A DNA stretch of 64,000 nucleotides from assembly GCA_907163375.1 (NCBI GenBank), contig CAJQUW010006373.1:62001-126000 (forward strand), given 5' to 3'. This document shows, one piece after another, positions 23,066 through 34,690 of this stretch (within the stretch, counting starts at the first letter, position 1; the number at the start of each line of letters is the position of its first letter). This stretch comes from Prostheceraeus crozeri (lineage: Eukaryota; Platyhelminthes; Polycladida; Euryleptidae). The notes beneath the pieces were generated by a model. The model saw only the letters and a list, made by a program, of their open reading frames with translations. It was not told the DNA's origin and did not search any database. Both the position numbers and the translations under genes were made by a program.

Positions 23066-23499
23066 GGTTATGTTGATCACTTTGAGGAAAACCGGTCTCA
23101 AAATGTCTTCCTAGCCGGAATCGTTTATGGTTCTGCTGCGGACAACAGTCTGAACTGGTCGGATATACGTATGACTGTTGCGTACGGATACGAATATACA
23201 GATATGATTTGGATTCATAAAACGAAGGTCATGACTCTTTCAATACAAGTATTGGCGACGTCCTCTTCTCCAAGAAAGTACACTCTAGTCAACGAGGAAT
23301 TGTGAATGGAATTCTGTGACAAGTTGCAAAAGCCGCTGTTTCTTTGATTCCCATTGCTGATGCGATCGACCCACTTCTGCAATGCACACGATTGGCCAGT
23401 AAGTCAAAGAGAACGAATATCTATGTCAATCCTATCGCTTGCTGTTGCTGCTATTGCATGCAATGGGTGGGAGAAGATTATATCCGCTCTATAGACTAA
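23066..23499 (+). pseudogene. Unrecognised gene-like relic (copy C)
   Basis: The duplicate of 18528-18961, with the same frame change and stop. It ends at TAA 23497-23499. One visible change near the Cys cluster turns PIDCCC into PIACCC. No family was recognised. Confidence 0.3.
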
Positions 23500-23785
23500 C
23501 CCACACACACAAACAAATATATCTCTGTGATTACACTGTATATCGCACACTCTCGAAAGTTAACATTTTGTGATATCCCTCACAAAAATTCCTCATGATT
23601 TTTCATGAGATTTTTTCTCATAAACGTCTCATGAAATTTGATGAGGATTTGGAACGTTTTCACATAAATTATCTCATAAGATTTCATGAGTTTCTCAAAA
23701 ATCTCATTAATGAATTAACAGGTGTTATTTCATACTTCTGAATTTAATTTTCCGGCATCTAGTTATTGAGGCTGTCTTAACCAGT

Positions 23786-24232
23786 CAGAGTTGGAAGTGG
23801 GTCATGGGTCAGGTGGGTCACGTGGGTCATGGATCAGGTGGGTCACGTGGGTCGTGGGTCATGTTTTTCCGAAAAGTTGGTGGGTCAGGTGGGTCGTGGG
23901 TCACATCTAGCGTGAGTCAGGTGGGTCGTGGGTCAGACTTCGTTGACCCACTTCCAGCCAGTTTGACCCATGATAGATTTGGCAATCTCAAATACTGTAA
24001 ACTTCATTTATTCGTATTCTTATCATTCATGAGAAATGATTGAGTCAGTGTCACTGAAAGGGGTGATGGATGCACACAGTCAAAATATGCAACACCATTG
24101 ACTTTTACAAGCCTAATACAGTTTCGAAAGGGGGCGGAATTCACACAAATTAAAGGCTCGAAAACAATTGCTGCTGTCTGCCGAGAGAAGTTGGTTGTTG
24201 GAGAGAAGTTGTTTGAGTACAATTGTATATGC
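23786..24232. mobile_element. Partial hAT-like element (family of 5159-6990), in copy C
   Basis: It has the same GGGTCA-rich end as 19248-19420 and the same downstream sequence to about 24232, where unrelated DNA begins shortly before another hAT-like element at 24295. Confidence 0.75.
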
Positions 24233-24294
24233 ATTATGATTATGATTATAAGATAATTTTGATGAGGTTACATGTCTATTTGTCATGTGACAAG

Positions 24295-24812
24295 CAGGGA
24301 TGCGGAGTCCAATCAATTTTATAGGACTCCGACTCCGGGGATTGATAAGACTCCGGGTTTTGATAGGACTCCGACTCCGGTTGGTAAGTATTGTATATAT
24401 AGCTTAGTGTTTTTCAATAAACTGGTAGCCTACATCATAGATCATTATAAGCTTACCTGAACCTATTTTTAGTGATCATTGCTGTATCAATTATCAATCA
24501 TTTTCGATGAATGTTTGTCAAATGTCGCTTTAAGTTGGATGCATACGACTCGCATCTTGTTGATGTGTACTGCAGACGGTTTTTCTCCAGTCTCCACCAG
24601 GTAGGAAAATCCTCATCTTTCTCCAAGAAATATGAGTCGAATTTCGATTTTAATGTGCACTTTAGAGGAGCCATCACATACACGATTAACGTGAGGGTAA
24701 GAGGTAATGTTCTCAAACAAACTAGTATTTCATTTTCGTCTCTGATGTGACCTTTAGTGCGTAGGTGTGATCGAGGCTAGGAAGGCTTGTCTTCTCTGCT
24801 AAATCACCGAGA
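24295..24812 (-). mobile_element. hAT-like BED-finger element, truncated
   Basis: It begins with CAGGGATGCGGAGTCC and inner GACTCC repeats, like the end of the element at 1595-2339, and is antiparallel to it. The minus-strand region 24716-24498 encodes a BED-finger-like segment (FDSYFLEKDEDFPTWW, then SNLKRHLTNIHRK) that is better preserved than at 1995-2180 but lacks the first Cys pair. It stops near 24812 without a second terminal repeat. Confidence 0.65.
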
Positions 24813-24829
24813 TATTTTGATTTACGAGG

Positions 24830-25047
24830 CCTCTACCTAGATAGACCTAGAATCTTGAATGAAAATGAAACTAAAGATGATACCAGAAAAGGAAATTATA
24901 CTCATCATTCACCCTTTCAGCATGTGGGTCAAGTGGGTCAAAGATGTGGTTCAGGTGGGTCATATTTTCGTGAAAAGTCGGTGGGTCAGGTGAGTCGTAG
25001 GTCAGTTGGGTCACGGGTCAAGTTTCGTTGACCTACTTCCAACTCTG
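24830..25047. mobile_element. End fragment of the GACCCAC hAT-like family
   Basis: GGGTCA-rich stretch ending in the family terminus CTTCCAACTCTG at 25047, antiparallel to 5159-5380 (shared TCTAGGTCTACCTAG-like segment). A truncated copy. Confidence 0.65.
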
Positions 25048-25049
25048 CT

Positions 25050-26165
25050 TAGCCTCGCCACGTTGCCCGTGAGCTTTTCCACGCGATGTCCTCAATATTC
25101 GCAATAATGAACCAGGATTGTTAGTGCGATAGGTTATTGAACTGTGACTGAATATATCTCTATTTTCAACATCTTGCATTCATCATCTAATTGTAAAATC
25201 AAATTATATATGCATCATTTCGAAAGGGCTGCTGCAAATCGCCATGATATGTTCTTTATTGGTGCTTCTTATCCTTCATAAATGAAACTTGGAGATTCCT
25301 ATCGATTGAATAAGCTGTCTCATGAATACTTCCTTTCGCGGCTAGCATGCATACCTTACTACTTATAAACCTATTTTCACAAAACCTCATGAATGCTCAT
25401 GAATTTTCCCATGAACACATCATGAGATGTTAATCTCATAAATGTTCTTATTACCACTCATCATATTGTCATCAAAGAATCCAGAGAACATCATGAGTTA
25501 AATATCTTCTTATGAAAATAACACGAGACTCTTCATAGTCTCATGAGCTCTCATAAAAGTCTCATGAATCTGTATTAAATTTCATGTGTTCTCATGAAAA
25601 ATTATCGTACGGGATGTTTCCTGCCTAAAAATCCTGGTTTTATTGCAATATTTGAAAAAGTCTCCAGAGGCTTGTTCTAAGTTTGCCCTGGATAAACGGT
25701 TAAAACTTTTCTCAAGAAGCCTGGTGATAGCCTTTCCGAAAGCATACAGTATATTCAGCCACTTCAAAAGCGGACTGGCTTTATTATGACTACACATTTT
25801 TTTGCAAAAGTAGATGGTCAAAGAATATGCCGAACTGCAAAATATTTGAGTAAGTCTAAATGTATGCGAGTCCGCAAGCCTTAGAAATATTTTTAAAAAT
25901 GTTTGAGAAGACCAAAATATTTGAGATACCCAGAAAATTCAAAAATATTAGAAATATATTCTCCCGAACCCTAATCATGACTTGACAATGGGAGCTCTCA
26001 TCTCCCTTAAGCCATGCTAAGCGCTCTCCACTCTTTCTTCATCATCTCCCATTAATGGCTGCAATCCTTTGTTGGTAAACTCTTCACCCGTAGAGCAAGG
26101 TGTTAAGGAAAATGTGTGTGGTTTGTTGATAATACGATCGTTTGTCATAATACGGTATGAAAGAC
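25050..26165. other. No gene recognised; CTCATGA-rich cluster at 25375-25610
   Basis: AT-rich non-coding DNA. About ten TCATGAA/CTCATGA words are concentrated at 25375-25610, related to the clusters at 19040 and 23578. Confidence 0.5.
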
Positions 26166-26169
26166 TTTG

Positions 26170-27480
26170 AGCGACGATTCATAGTTGAATGGGGCAGAAG
26201 CATGGCAAAGTTGGCGGAAACATGCCGTGAAGAATATGATTCGGATCACTCACATTTAGAAAAGTTCGAATTGCCTGATGGTCACGACGAATAGATAAAG
26301 CCATAAAGTCACTGCAGGAGCAATCTTTTCCGTACATAAGACTATGCGCTCTTCTATGAACACGCTCTAAGCTATCCCTCAATATCTGAGGAGTTCCAAC
26401 AAAAAGAGATTTATTATATTCTAATACACTTTGCACGTACATTTTGTATACGTGTATGATATCTTCTCTCTACAAGAACGTATGAAGGCGTCGTATCACA
26501 TAAAGTCTACTGCTTGCCTTTCTACACACGTTGCTTATGTGGTTGTCCCATCGCAGTGAATTGGAAAAAGTCACACCAGGATTACGAGTTCAGAACAGAA
26601 AGTGTAGGTTGTAGTTGGCGGAAGACACCTATGAAATTTCTTCGATTTTTTTTGTTTCGTCAGTTTTTGATTTGTCATCATTTAACTCAAGGCCATGATC
26701 TTGACACCACTGCTTCACATTACGCATTTCATTATGAATAAGATCTGAAATTAAAGATAGTCTTTGAAATGGTTGTAAAAGAAAAACATCAGCCGCGACT
26801 TTTGATCATTCATCCTTGATCATACCTGCTGGTACACCATTTAATGAAACTTGGTGGGAGACCATAATCGGATAAGGAACTGATAAGTGATACTTACTTA
26901 CCTACTCCTCGTTTATAGTCTCTTCTTCCCTAGGTATGAGGGTTGGACACTTGAGGAGTGATGAGTGTCTAAAACGATCAGACGCTTTCGCTACATCCAA
27001 TGCGTAATCAGAACACCTTCACTCTCTTTTCTTGCCATTTCTTCGGTGACAAAATCGTGAATCTGGGCTTGAATTTTTGAAGATTGGTTGCAACTATAAT
27101 TTTCCAGCCGGACTATCGTTCAACAAAACCAAAACAATCTGTTCGAAGATCTTAGCAAAAATCGGAAAGAGAGATCTTGGTCTTTTGTCTTCAAAGGATG
27201 ACTCACGCTTCTTAGAATTGGGACCACGTTCGCAAACTTCCATTGATTTAGATAGTAACCTGTAATAGCAGGCAGAGCATACAAATGTGTTAGAGGTTCT
27301 GCAAATACCGATGCACATTCACGTACAAAATATGGATGGATTTCGTTACTACCAGTAGCTTTACTCGGCTTTACTTTACACAGAGGGTCGAATGCGAATG
27401 CAGCATCCAAATTTAGATCCCAATAATCGCAAGCCTGAGACATGACTTGAGCGTTGTCAGTAGTTTCCGACGATCGCACA
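26170..27480 (-). mobile_element. LINE remnant, RT fingers and C-terminal end only
   Basis: Minus strand. At 27479-27120 is an RT finger segment with KPSKATGSNEIHPYFVREC and NQWKFANVVPI. At 26442-26179 is the post-RT end (MYVQSVLEYNKSLF, LERVHRRAHSLMYGKD) of CR1/Jockey-like ORF2 proteins. The palm is missing or decayed between them. Because the neighbouring LINE at 27.7-33.3 kb carries its own fingers and palm, this is a second copy of a related LINE, with several frameshifts. Confidence 0.65.
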
Positions 27481-27689
27481 TTAGAGCTGAGATACTCCTT
27501 ATAGGCAAATTAGCCACTAGTGTTAGACCTGCTAATAATAATGAGCATATATATTTTCTAACTGGAATTCATTTGAAATCATTAGGTTCAAGTCATGTAA
27601 AAGTCAGAATTACAACAAATCATTAAACAGTTTTAACGTATATGGCATGAAAGACTTTTGTCTACGTGCTGTAGAACAAAGAGGCAGCC

Positions 27690-28940
27690 TAATACGACCA
27701 CTTGGAAGAACATCGGGAATGACAGGATGAAGGAGATTTTCCACTTTGCTCTTCGAAATAATCGCATACACTATCTCTCCTGGAACTCAAAAAAGTCAGG
27801 TAAGCAAGGCAATCTACAAAACCTCTCACAGATGAAACGGTGGCAACGCCGCACGAATTTCTCAACCAACACCCTGTCTTTTTGGAGTAAGCTGCCTACA
27901 TACGATGGACAACCATTTCTTAGGGTACTAATCACCATTGAACCATGTACCTCTTTCGATGAGAAATGTTTTAGCACTCTCAACATACGTGTATATAAAA
28001 GTTTGCCGGATTTTTTTGACTCTTTCATTGATCTGAGTGGACCAATTCATCGCTTTGTTGAAGTGAATGCCAATAATCTGCATGCTATCTTTTGGTGGAA
28101 GAAACTCATTGAACAAGTTTCCACGGAAAAATTCATCTACTTTATTTATAAGAAAATGTGATGTCTTGGAGACATTGAGGTTCAATCCGGTATCGCTTGT
28201 CCATTTTGAGATATTTTCAATTTCCAACACATCCTTGTACTTTCAATATCATCTGCGTACCTGAAGCAAAGAAAAATATCGTCTGCAAATTTGTATATTG
28301 AGGTTGTCGAGTAGATGGGCGCAAGAGGGGCAACGAATACACAAAATGACGGAGGAGATAAATCAGCTCCTTGCGGATTTCCTGAGGCTGTCATAACGGA
28401 ATTGCTGTTCATGCCATTGTAGCTCGTGTACTATACTCGATCTTTTAAATAACTACGGTACCAGGCAATGAATGCATTGGGCAAATTAGCATCCATTAAA
28501 CGCCGAATAAGAAGTTCGTGAGTAATCTTATCGAATTCCTTTGAAGCATCGAAGCTGATTAGAGAAATTGCGTTAACCTGATGATCTTCGAAATTCCGAC
28601 AAATCTCATCAAAAAAGTGAATGCCATAGCAAATTGAGCTACTGTACTTCTTCCGAGCTGATTCATGCCATAGCTCTCCATGAGCTTTTCACCATTATTC
28701 TATGGAGAAGTTTTTCAAAAATTTTGGATACAGTTGGCAACAAGGAGATAGGACGAAAATCGGAAAGTGTAGGATTTGAGATTTTGGTATTGGGATTACG
28801 TTCGACACCTTCCACAATTTTGGAAATTTGTTTTGAAATATAGACGAATTAGATAGGTTTGTCAATGGCTTGCTTAGTTGAGAACCAGCAGCCTTTAGTG
28901 ACCTTGACGGAATACCGTCGCTCCCCGTTCCTTAAGAAAG
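27690..28940 (-). pseudogene. LINE reverse transcriptase remnant
   Basis: Pieces on the minus strand: fingers ending GSQLSKPLTNL and PKLWKVSNVIPI (~28900-28760), SFDASKEFDKITHELLIRRL (~28580-28480), GNPQGADLSPPSFCVFV and the catalytic KFADDIFLCF (28412-28250), then ISKWTSDTGLNLNVSKTSHF and MQIIGIHFNKAMNWS (28230-28000). The FADD box is the YxDD-type active site. Several frameshifts separate the pieces. Confidence 0.75.
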
Positions 28941-28942
28941 TA

Positions 28943-29692
28943 ATAGTCCGGGAGCTAGCGTGAAGTTGTGCAGGGAACGAGGTAGTACATAAAACTTTCA
29001 CATGGCATAGTACACCTCTAACCTACTGCAAAACTTAGCGTCTGCCGGATCAGATCATTTGCTTTTAAGAAATATAGAGGATAACACAATCCTATGTATT
29101 TCCAGTGGTAAAATTGTGACATTTAAGGTGTTGACTCCATTTTTTTGAATTTTTGCTCATAAAAGTTACACAAATTGGTATTTTGTTGAACTGGTTATTA
29201 CAGAAATCATCTACAGATCATGATCTTTCAAATGAGTTATCATTCAGTGACAGAGGATGAAGTAAAGTGTACAAACAGACACTTTTCGTTAAAGTATATC
29301 AACAATTTTCTTGAAATTCCTATGTTAAAATTTGCAGTTACACCAACGAAAAGTGTCTGTTTGTACACTTTACTTCATCCTCTGTCACTGAATGATAACT
29401 CATTTGAAAGATCATGATCTGTAGATGATTTCTGTAATAACCAGTTCAACAAAATACCAATTTGTGTAACTTTTATGAGCAAAAATTCAAAAAAATGGAG
29501 TCAACACCTTAAATGTCACAATTTTACCACTGGAAATACATAGGATTGTGTTATCCTCTATATTTCTTAAAAGCAAATGATCTGATCCGGCAGACGCTAA
29601 GTTTTGCAGTAGGTTAGAGGTGTACTATGCTATGTGAAAGTTTTATGTACTACCTCGTTCCCTGCACAACTTCACGCTAGCTCCCGGACTAT
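28943..29692. mobile_element. Foldback element, 348-bp nearly perfect inverted repeat
   Basis: The left arm 28943-29290 and right arm 29345-29692 are complementary over 348 bp. I found a single mismatch (the CACATGGCATAG region against its partner near 29635). The loop is 54 bp (29291-29344). The ends read ATAGTCCGGGAGCTAGCG. It interrupts the LINE reverse transcriptase. No transposase is present. A transcript would fold into one long hairpin. A target duplication could not be fixed (AAAG lies near both ends). Confidence 0.9.
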
Positions 29693-29945
29693 AAAGAGCG
29701 CAACAAGTCCTCGACTTCGCACCCTTCCACCAGCTCACACCATGAAGAGTTCAAACATTCAAAATAATCGTCATTCCGATTCTCAGTGAAAATGCATTTG
29801 AAGTAATTGTTAAGTTCCTCAAATGAAAGTTCAGATTTTGACACTATAGAGGTTTTCTTACGTACAGAATCAATGTTCTTTACTTCTTAAATACCGCTTT
29901 GACCATGATTGCTCGGCGAACCAAATTTCTTTCTGAACTTTCATT

Positions 29946-30735
29946 TCATAATGATTGTACATGGTGTGATTGCCACTTCTGTAGCAGTCCCAACGTTTCT
30001 GCATATGGTAAGATATTTTTTAAAAGAGTAACCCATGGCATGTCTCTTTCAGTCATGCGCACAATATCCTTTGGCATTAATTCAAATGACGGTGAGATGA
30101 AATCGTAAAATATTTCAGTCTTGGTGTCAATGTCATCAATAGAATGATAGAGTTGGAACCAATAGGCACATTCAAGTGAATTTTGAAATTTCAATAAATT
30201 ATGCTCAAGATAATCATAAAACATGGTGTCTCTGAAGTGTGTGTCGCAGATATATGAAACAGTTAAGTATACAACTTTGTGGTCTGATGATGAAATAGGA
30301 GGATATATCTGACACTGCAAGTAATCGTCACGAATGTTCTTTTCCACAAAATCAAATCGAGAATTGCGCAGGCGAATCAACTACATTGTTAGCATTATGA
30401 AAAACTTCGAATTGTGTAAGGTTTAGTCTGCTGAAATCCTCACAAAGGATGATGCTGTATTGAAGAAAATATGATTTGGCATGATCTATAGAGTCACAGA
30501 AATAGTCAACAATTTCATGAGCAGTGCCAGTAGTCATATCCGATGGGACATAGCATACAGACAATATAATTTCAGCATTTAGCACAATTTGAACGCATTC
30601 GAGTGACTTTGGATTAACAGCATCATAATGAAATAAATTTGACTTATATACGTTGTGAACCCAGACAATAACAACACCTTCCAGCTGATCAGCACGGTCA
30701 TAACTGCGAAGAATGTAGTTTGGAATCTGGAACAA
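29946..30735 (-). pseudogene. LINE APE endonuclease remnant
   Basis: Two overlapping minus-strand frames cover an apurinic-type endonuclease that nicks target DNA for LINE integration. At 30735-30352 is LEGVVIVWVHNVYKSN, ILSVCYVPSD and SIILCEDFSRLNLTQF, where the GDFN box has become CEDFS. At 30380-29946 is the C-terminal ISSSDHKVVYLTV (SDH catalytic box) and a linker ending MPWVTLLKN. One frameshift near 30360 separates them. Confidence 0.75.
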
Positions 30736-30897
30736 AGTGTTGTCATGCTCAGAAAATAACTAAGTTTCTGTTACTGCTACCAAATCCGTACACAAGTTAG
30801 ATGCGTAGAGACGGTACATTGGTCAACAAGAAACTAGGGCGAATGTTATCAGCGATATTTTTTCATTTGCTTGTCCATGTGAGCGTGGCAAAAAAAT

Positions 30898-31305
30898 TCA
30901 GCGAAACTTTCGTATTGAGCGTCTATCGACAACCTCTTCCTTATAGATAACAACATCTTCACCTTTTCCTCTTCGTGTTCTCAATTCTTCTCGAGTGAAC
31001 TTATTTTTCCGTTGCTGAAGAGGTGTGTAATCAGGATTAATGTATGTCACATCAAATTGAGTCTTTCTCAGGTCTTTCGCTTTCTTTAGAATGTCAAAAA
31101 ACCTTTCGCTTGATTTATGTAGCACAACTATAAGCTAGCGTTTGCCATCCGATCTCATTTTGCCTATGTGACGAACAGTTTCAATTTTTACGTGATCAAC
31201 ACCAAAACTCTTGAATATCTCATAATACTTATGCATGTCATTGTCGATGCGTTCCCGCACAGATCCAACATCAATGTCTTTCAGTCCGGATATTAAGGGG
31301 CCAAA
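30898..31305 (-). pseudogene. LINE ORF1 remnant, RRM-like part
   Basis: Minus-strand reading gives FGPLISGLKDIDVGSV, IETVRHIGKMRSDGKR, a stop, then KILKKAKDLRKTQFDV-like sequence and INPDYTPLQQRKNKFTREEL. This is the usual C-terminal pattern of CR1/Jockey ORF1 nucleic-acid-binding proteins. It is cut on its 5' side at the block of GTAACGCTCG repeats. Coiled-coil N-terminal remains (YNELKKLFESTKNES, VKSEFDLLQTNFSAMKAH) lie at ~32960-33325. Confidence 0.6.
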
Positions 31306-31310
31306 CCACA

Positions 31311-32613
31311 GTAACGCTCGCTACATTTGATAGCAAAACTCGATCGAAAACCAACATTCTCTATGATACGATGTTCTTTTTGAATATTCTGAAGATACAG
31401 TTTGATGTAACACGACATCGACTTACTACATACAGAATATCAATTTCATACTATCTCTACATTTGTGTACAGAAATCATTTAATATGGTAACGCTCGTGT
31501 TAGAGATAAATACTTCATTATAGATTTTTTGAGGTTACATTGATGTTATCTAAACTACAGATGCTGTTGTCTCAAAAACAGAATGATAGATAAATAATGA
31601 ATAGTGGATGATTTCTTCATGCTTAAATAGATTACTGAAAGCACCGATTGCGAGATTTCAATCAATCTTGACAGTAACGCTCGCGACATGCCATAGTAAC
31701 GCTCGCGACATTATCTAAAAAACTACGGATAACATGTTTTTTGCCATCAAATTTGCCCTCACAGAAGATAATAATAATGAAGATTTCAAGATTGAACGAT
31801 CACTTTAAAAAAGCACACCAAACATTTTATTTATGCCGGAATCATAACACAGAAATTAGGCATAAAGTAAGATGAGCGTCAACATCGGAGAGTACTACAT
31901 CTTGGGTAGCTATAACCATGAATCATGAACAAGCTTTTGTCACTTGTGGAAGAAAATTTCCTTACTTCAACGAGTCTTTCTTTGACTTCACAGGAAATGA
32001 AACTTCTTTAGTCCTTACATGCATGCACATGCTTACCTCCCGCTTTTGTCCTTGTACATAGGCCTTCAAGACCAAGCCTCGCTTTGATGTAGGCACATGA
32101 ATTAATTTTGTCTGTGTTTTAAAGTTAACTTCAACAAAGGATTGGGCGTATTAATGAATGCCAAATATAGTCCAGATTGGTATTGCTATCTTGATTTCAA
32201 TAACAAATAGAACTACAGTAGATAATTGCAGCTAGGCTAGCAATCAGACTTCTGTACAGCAATTTGCAGTTTTCTGTAATTAATTGCATTTTCTGAGTAA
32301 TTGGCACAATCTGATATAGGCCTACTTGTAATATCGAATTATAGACCTCGAGATCTCGGTATTTGATATATTGATTCTCGAGATTGAGATTCCAGATCGA
32401 GATTAAATTCACTAAGTGGTCACTCATGGTAACGCTCGCGACAGACATTAAATTAATTATCTGCCAGGAAAAAGACTTAGAATAACTTTGTTGATTATCA
32501 CACTAATTAGCATTCATGGGAAGTCGATAATCTTTGGTATCATAGACTGGCTAGTCATTCTTGTCTTCGAGGGAAGAAACGTATTCTATATTTTAGGTAA
32601 CGCTCACGACATT
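31311..32613. repeat. Six dispersed copies of a 16-bp word, GTAACGCTCGCGACAT
   Basis: Copies start at 31311, 31488, 31674, 31696, 32429 and 32598, all on the + strand, with small changes in the second half (CTACAT, TGTTAG, CACGACAT). Spacing is irregular (20 to 733 bp), so it is neither a satellite nor a CRISPR array. The word is CG-rich inside AT-rich DNA. It probably marks an insertion in LINE ORF1. The region holds no gene. Confidence 0.8.
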
Positions 32614-33339
32614 CTAATATAGAAATACGTATGATATTTTCTAGAGAGTCATATTTAACTTTGACTGAAAGTTGTCTTTCAGACACATTGTCTAACGTGA
32701 AATTTTCTAGCATCACAAACGCTTTTTCAACTTAATATTGACATTTTCATGTACAAAATGCATTGAAGCACACAGCTCATAAAATAGGGGCACAATTGAT
32801 ACTTATGTAATAGATTTTAGACTACCCCTTGTCATCTATGCAGACATATTTCAGCTCTTTAGCTAGCATACGTCTGAACTTCCGACTATATATTATATCA
32901 TGGTCATCGGCATAATTCGTCAAAAACTGATTTGAAATTTTGTGTCGGTGCAACCAACTCGTGGTTTGACCCCAAGACATTCCTCTTCCTCATCTGAATC
33001 TCATTAAATTCAGACATAGCACCTTCAAAGCCCATTTGAGATTCTTATCTAACATTATAAATGTGTGCCTTCATAGCACTGAAATTGGTTTGAAGAAGGT
33101 CAAACTCAGATTTCACAGAGTTGAAGGAGCTTTCAATGCTACAAGCTCTATCAGCTAGAACTGAGACTGATTGCTTTACTTTAGTAAGCCAGTTCCATTT
33201 AAGGTCATCATTGCATTACTTAGTTTACCAGTTCCATTTGAAGAACCGAAAAACTCTCGTTCTTTGTAGATTCAAATAACTTTTTCAGTTCATTATACAG
33301 TACTTGTAATGTAATAGGCATATCTACCCCTGGTTACCT

Positions 33340-34300
33340 GAGAGGGCGACATGATCAGAAATCAGAATTAGATAATAAACTGATTTTCAAAGTATCCGAT
33401 GTTTACGTCGGATGATGGCGCGACAAGCAAGAGAACCAAACTGACCAATGGAAATAGAGTCGTGAGGGGATTCGAAAGCTCACTGATTGGTGACATCAGT
33501 CAGTGACGTATGCCACCAGACCACTGACACAACAAATACTAAGTCATATGAAACTGCAGGCAAATTCCAGATTTGTCAAGATATCGATTGAAATGGCCGC
33601 AAGTACTTTCCAGTTGAACACACAAGCCCAGCCTGATAGAATGAAGTTTTACGCTGCTCACAAAAGAGTGGACAATCTGGCAATAAAAAGCGATGATAGC
33701 GACAACCTCACACAAAATTCGATAAATCCAATGACCAATACTGACAGACGAGGTTGAGAGGATTCGAGCGATGCAAAAAATACAGGAAACGATGGCAAAA
33801 TCATATAGAACTACAGCGTATAGAACAATAGAACTGACAGAGCGAATTCAGACGTCGTGCGACCAGGCGACCAGAGAGTGGCCCCCACTTTGTTACATGT
33901 GTGAGATCAGAGCAAGGAAACTGTAGTGGTTTCAGACAGTGATCGGTGAGGTGCTGGCTTCAGACTTCATTCCTTTTTCTTTTCAACAGCCAGGCAATTT
34001 TCATTTGGGTTGAGATCAGGACCTGAACTACCTGGCCACACAGGCCTATTACATTAGTCAACTTAAGAGTAATTTCAAACTGGCTCACTTAACCTGATTC
34101 AAAGGATATCTTTATCTGTGTAATCTCATCACGCTTTCCCAGGCTTTTGAATGATGCAAAAACTCCATAATCTCAAAAAATGACACAGATCATAGCTAAT
34201 CGACCTTGAATTTTAAAGATGGTACAAAGTCACTGAACGATGTCAATTACGATGTCGCTGAAGAATGTTGCAACATGCACTTCTGTTATTCAGTTGAAAT
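33340..34300. other. No gene recognised
   Basis: Short open frames only. The 84-codon frame at 33503 has no domain, no leader and no splice support. Sequence near 34220-34300 may be the decayed upstream part of the LINE fragment that follows. Confidence 0.45.
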
Positions 34301-34690
34301 ATGAGAAGTGAAGGGCACAGTCTTTGTAAACCTTTCAGCAGCTTATGATACAGTCAATGCCAGACTTTTGTTACAGAAATTCCTACATATGACGATGTCG
34401 GTACTACATTTGACAAGAATGTTTGAAAACATACTCAGCAACCCACGATTTCATGTGATAGTGGGGCATGGAAAGCAGAATGAGGACGCTGAAGAACGGT
34501 TTGTCACAAGGGAATGTCATGACACCCTTTCTCTTCAACATCTACACCAATGGCCAAACGATAACGTCTGGTATAAAAAGGCTCATTTATGCTGACGACC
34601 TTTACATAGTCTGCAAATCTAAAGACTTCACCACCGTAACAGCTGGGCTCACACGGAAGGTATGCCAAATAAACATTGACAGGTAATTGC
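34300..34690 (+). pseudogene. LINE reverse-transcriptase fragment (Jockey-like)
   Basis: Two overlapping + frames. The first has FVNLSAAYDTVNARLLLQK, the palm motif A region, and ENILSNPRFHVIVGHGKQN. The second has LKNGLSQGNVMTPFLFNIY (motif B) and RLIYADDLYIVCKS (YADD catalytic box). The sequence differs from the LINE at 27.7-33.3 kb and lies on the opposite strand, so it is a separate element. Upstream endonuclease and downstream thumb are not found. One frameshift lies around 34470-34590. Confidence 0.75.

Larger units (their letters stand above)
20321..23785 (+). repeat. Segmental duplication, copy C
   Basis: The tandem partner of copy B. It lacks the ~70 bp before TAGTCTCGATAAG that A and B share. 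It has a 24-bp extra segment near 22816 and otherwise follows B to its hAT-like element at 23786. Confidence 0.85.
27690..33335 (-). mobile_element. APE-type LINE (CR1/Jockey-like), long but decayed, with insertions
   Basis: Read on the minus strand from 33.3 kb: a coiled-coil ORF1 start near 33325, ORF1 RRM-like remains at 31300-30898, an APE endonuclease at 30735-29946, a 750-bp foldback insertion (28943-29692), then RT at 28940-27690. A further block at ~31305-32650, with GTAACGCTCG repeats, also interrupts ORF1. Frame changes are frequent and the element is not active. The order ORF1-EN-RT on one strand supports a single original insertion. Confidence 0.7.

Noticed and set aside
27658-28161. 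A 167-codon plus-strand frame
   Set aside because: It is antisense to LINE reverse-transcriptase sequence that has recognisable motifs on the other strand.
29220-29417. An open frame across the loop of the foldback element
   Set aside because: Its two halves are complementary to each other; this is an artefact of the palindrome.
31311-32613. The GTAACGCTCG word as a tandem satellite or origin iteron array
   Set aside because: Spacing varies from about 20 to over 700 bp and the flanks share nothing.
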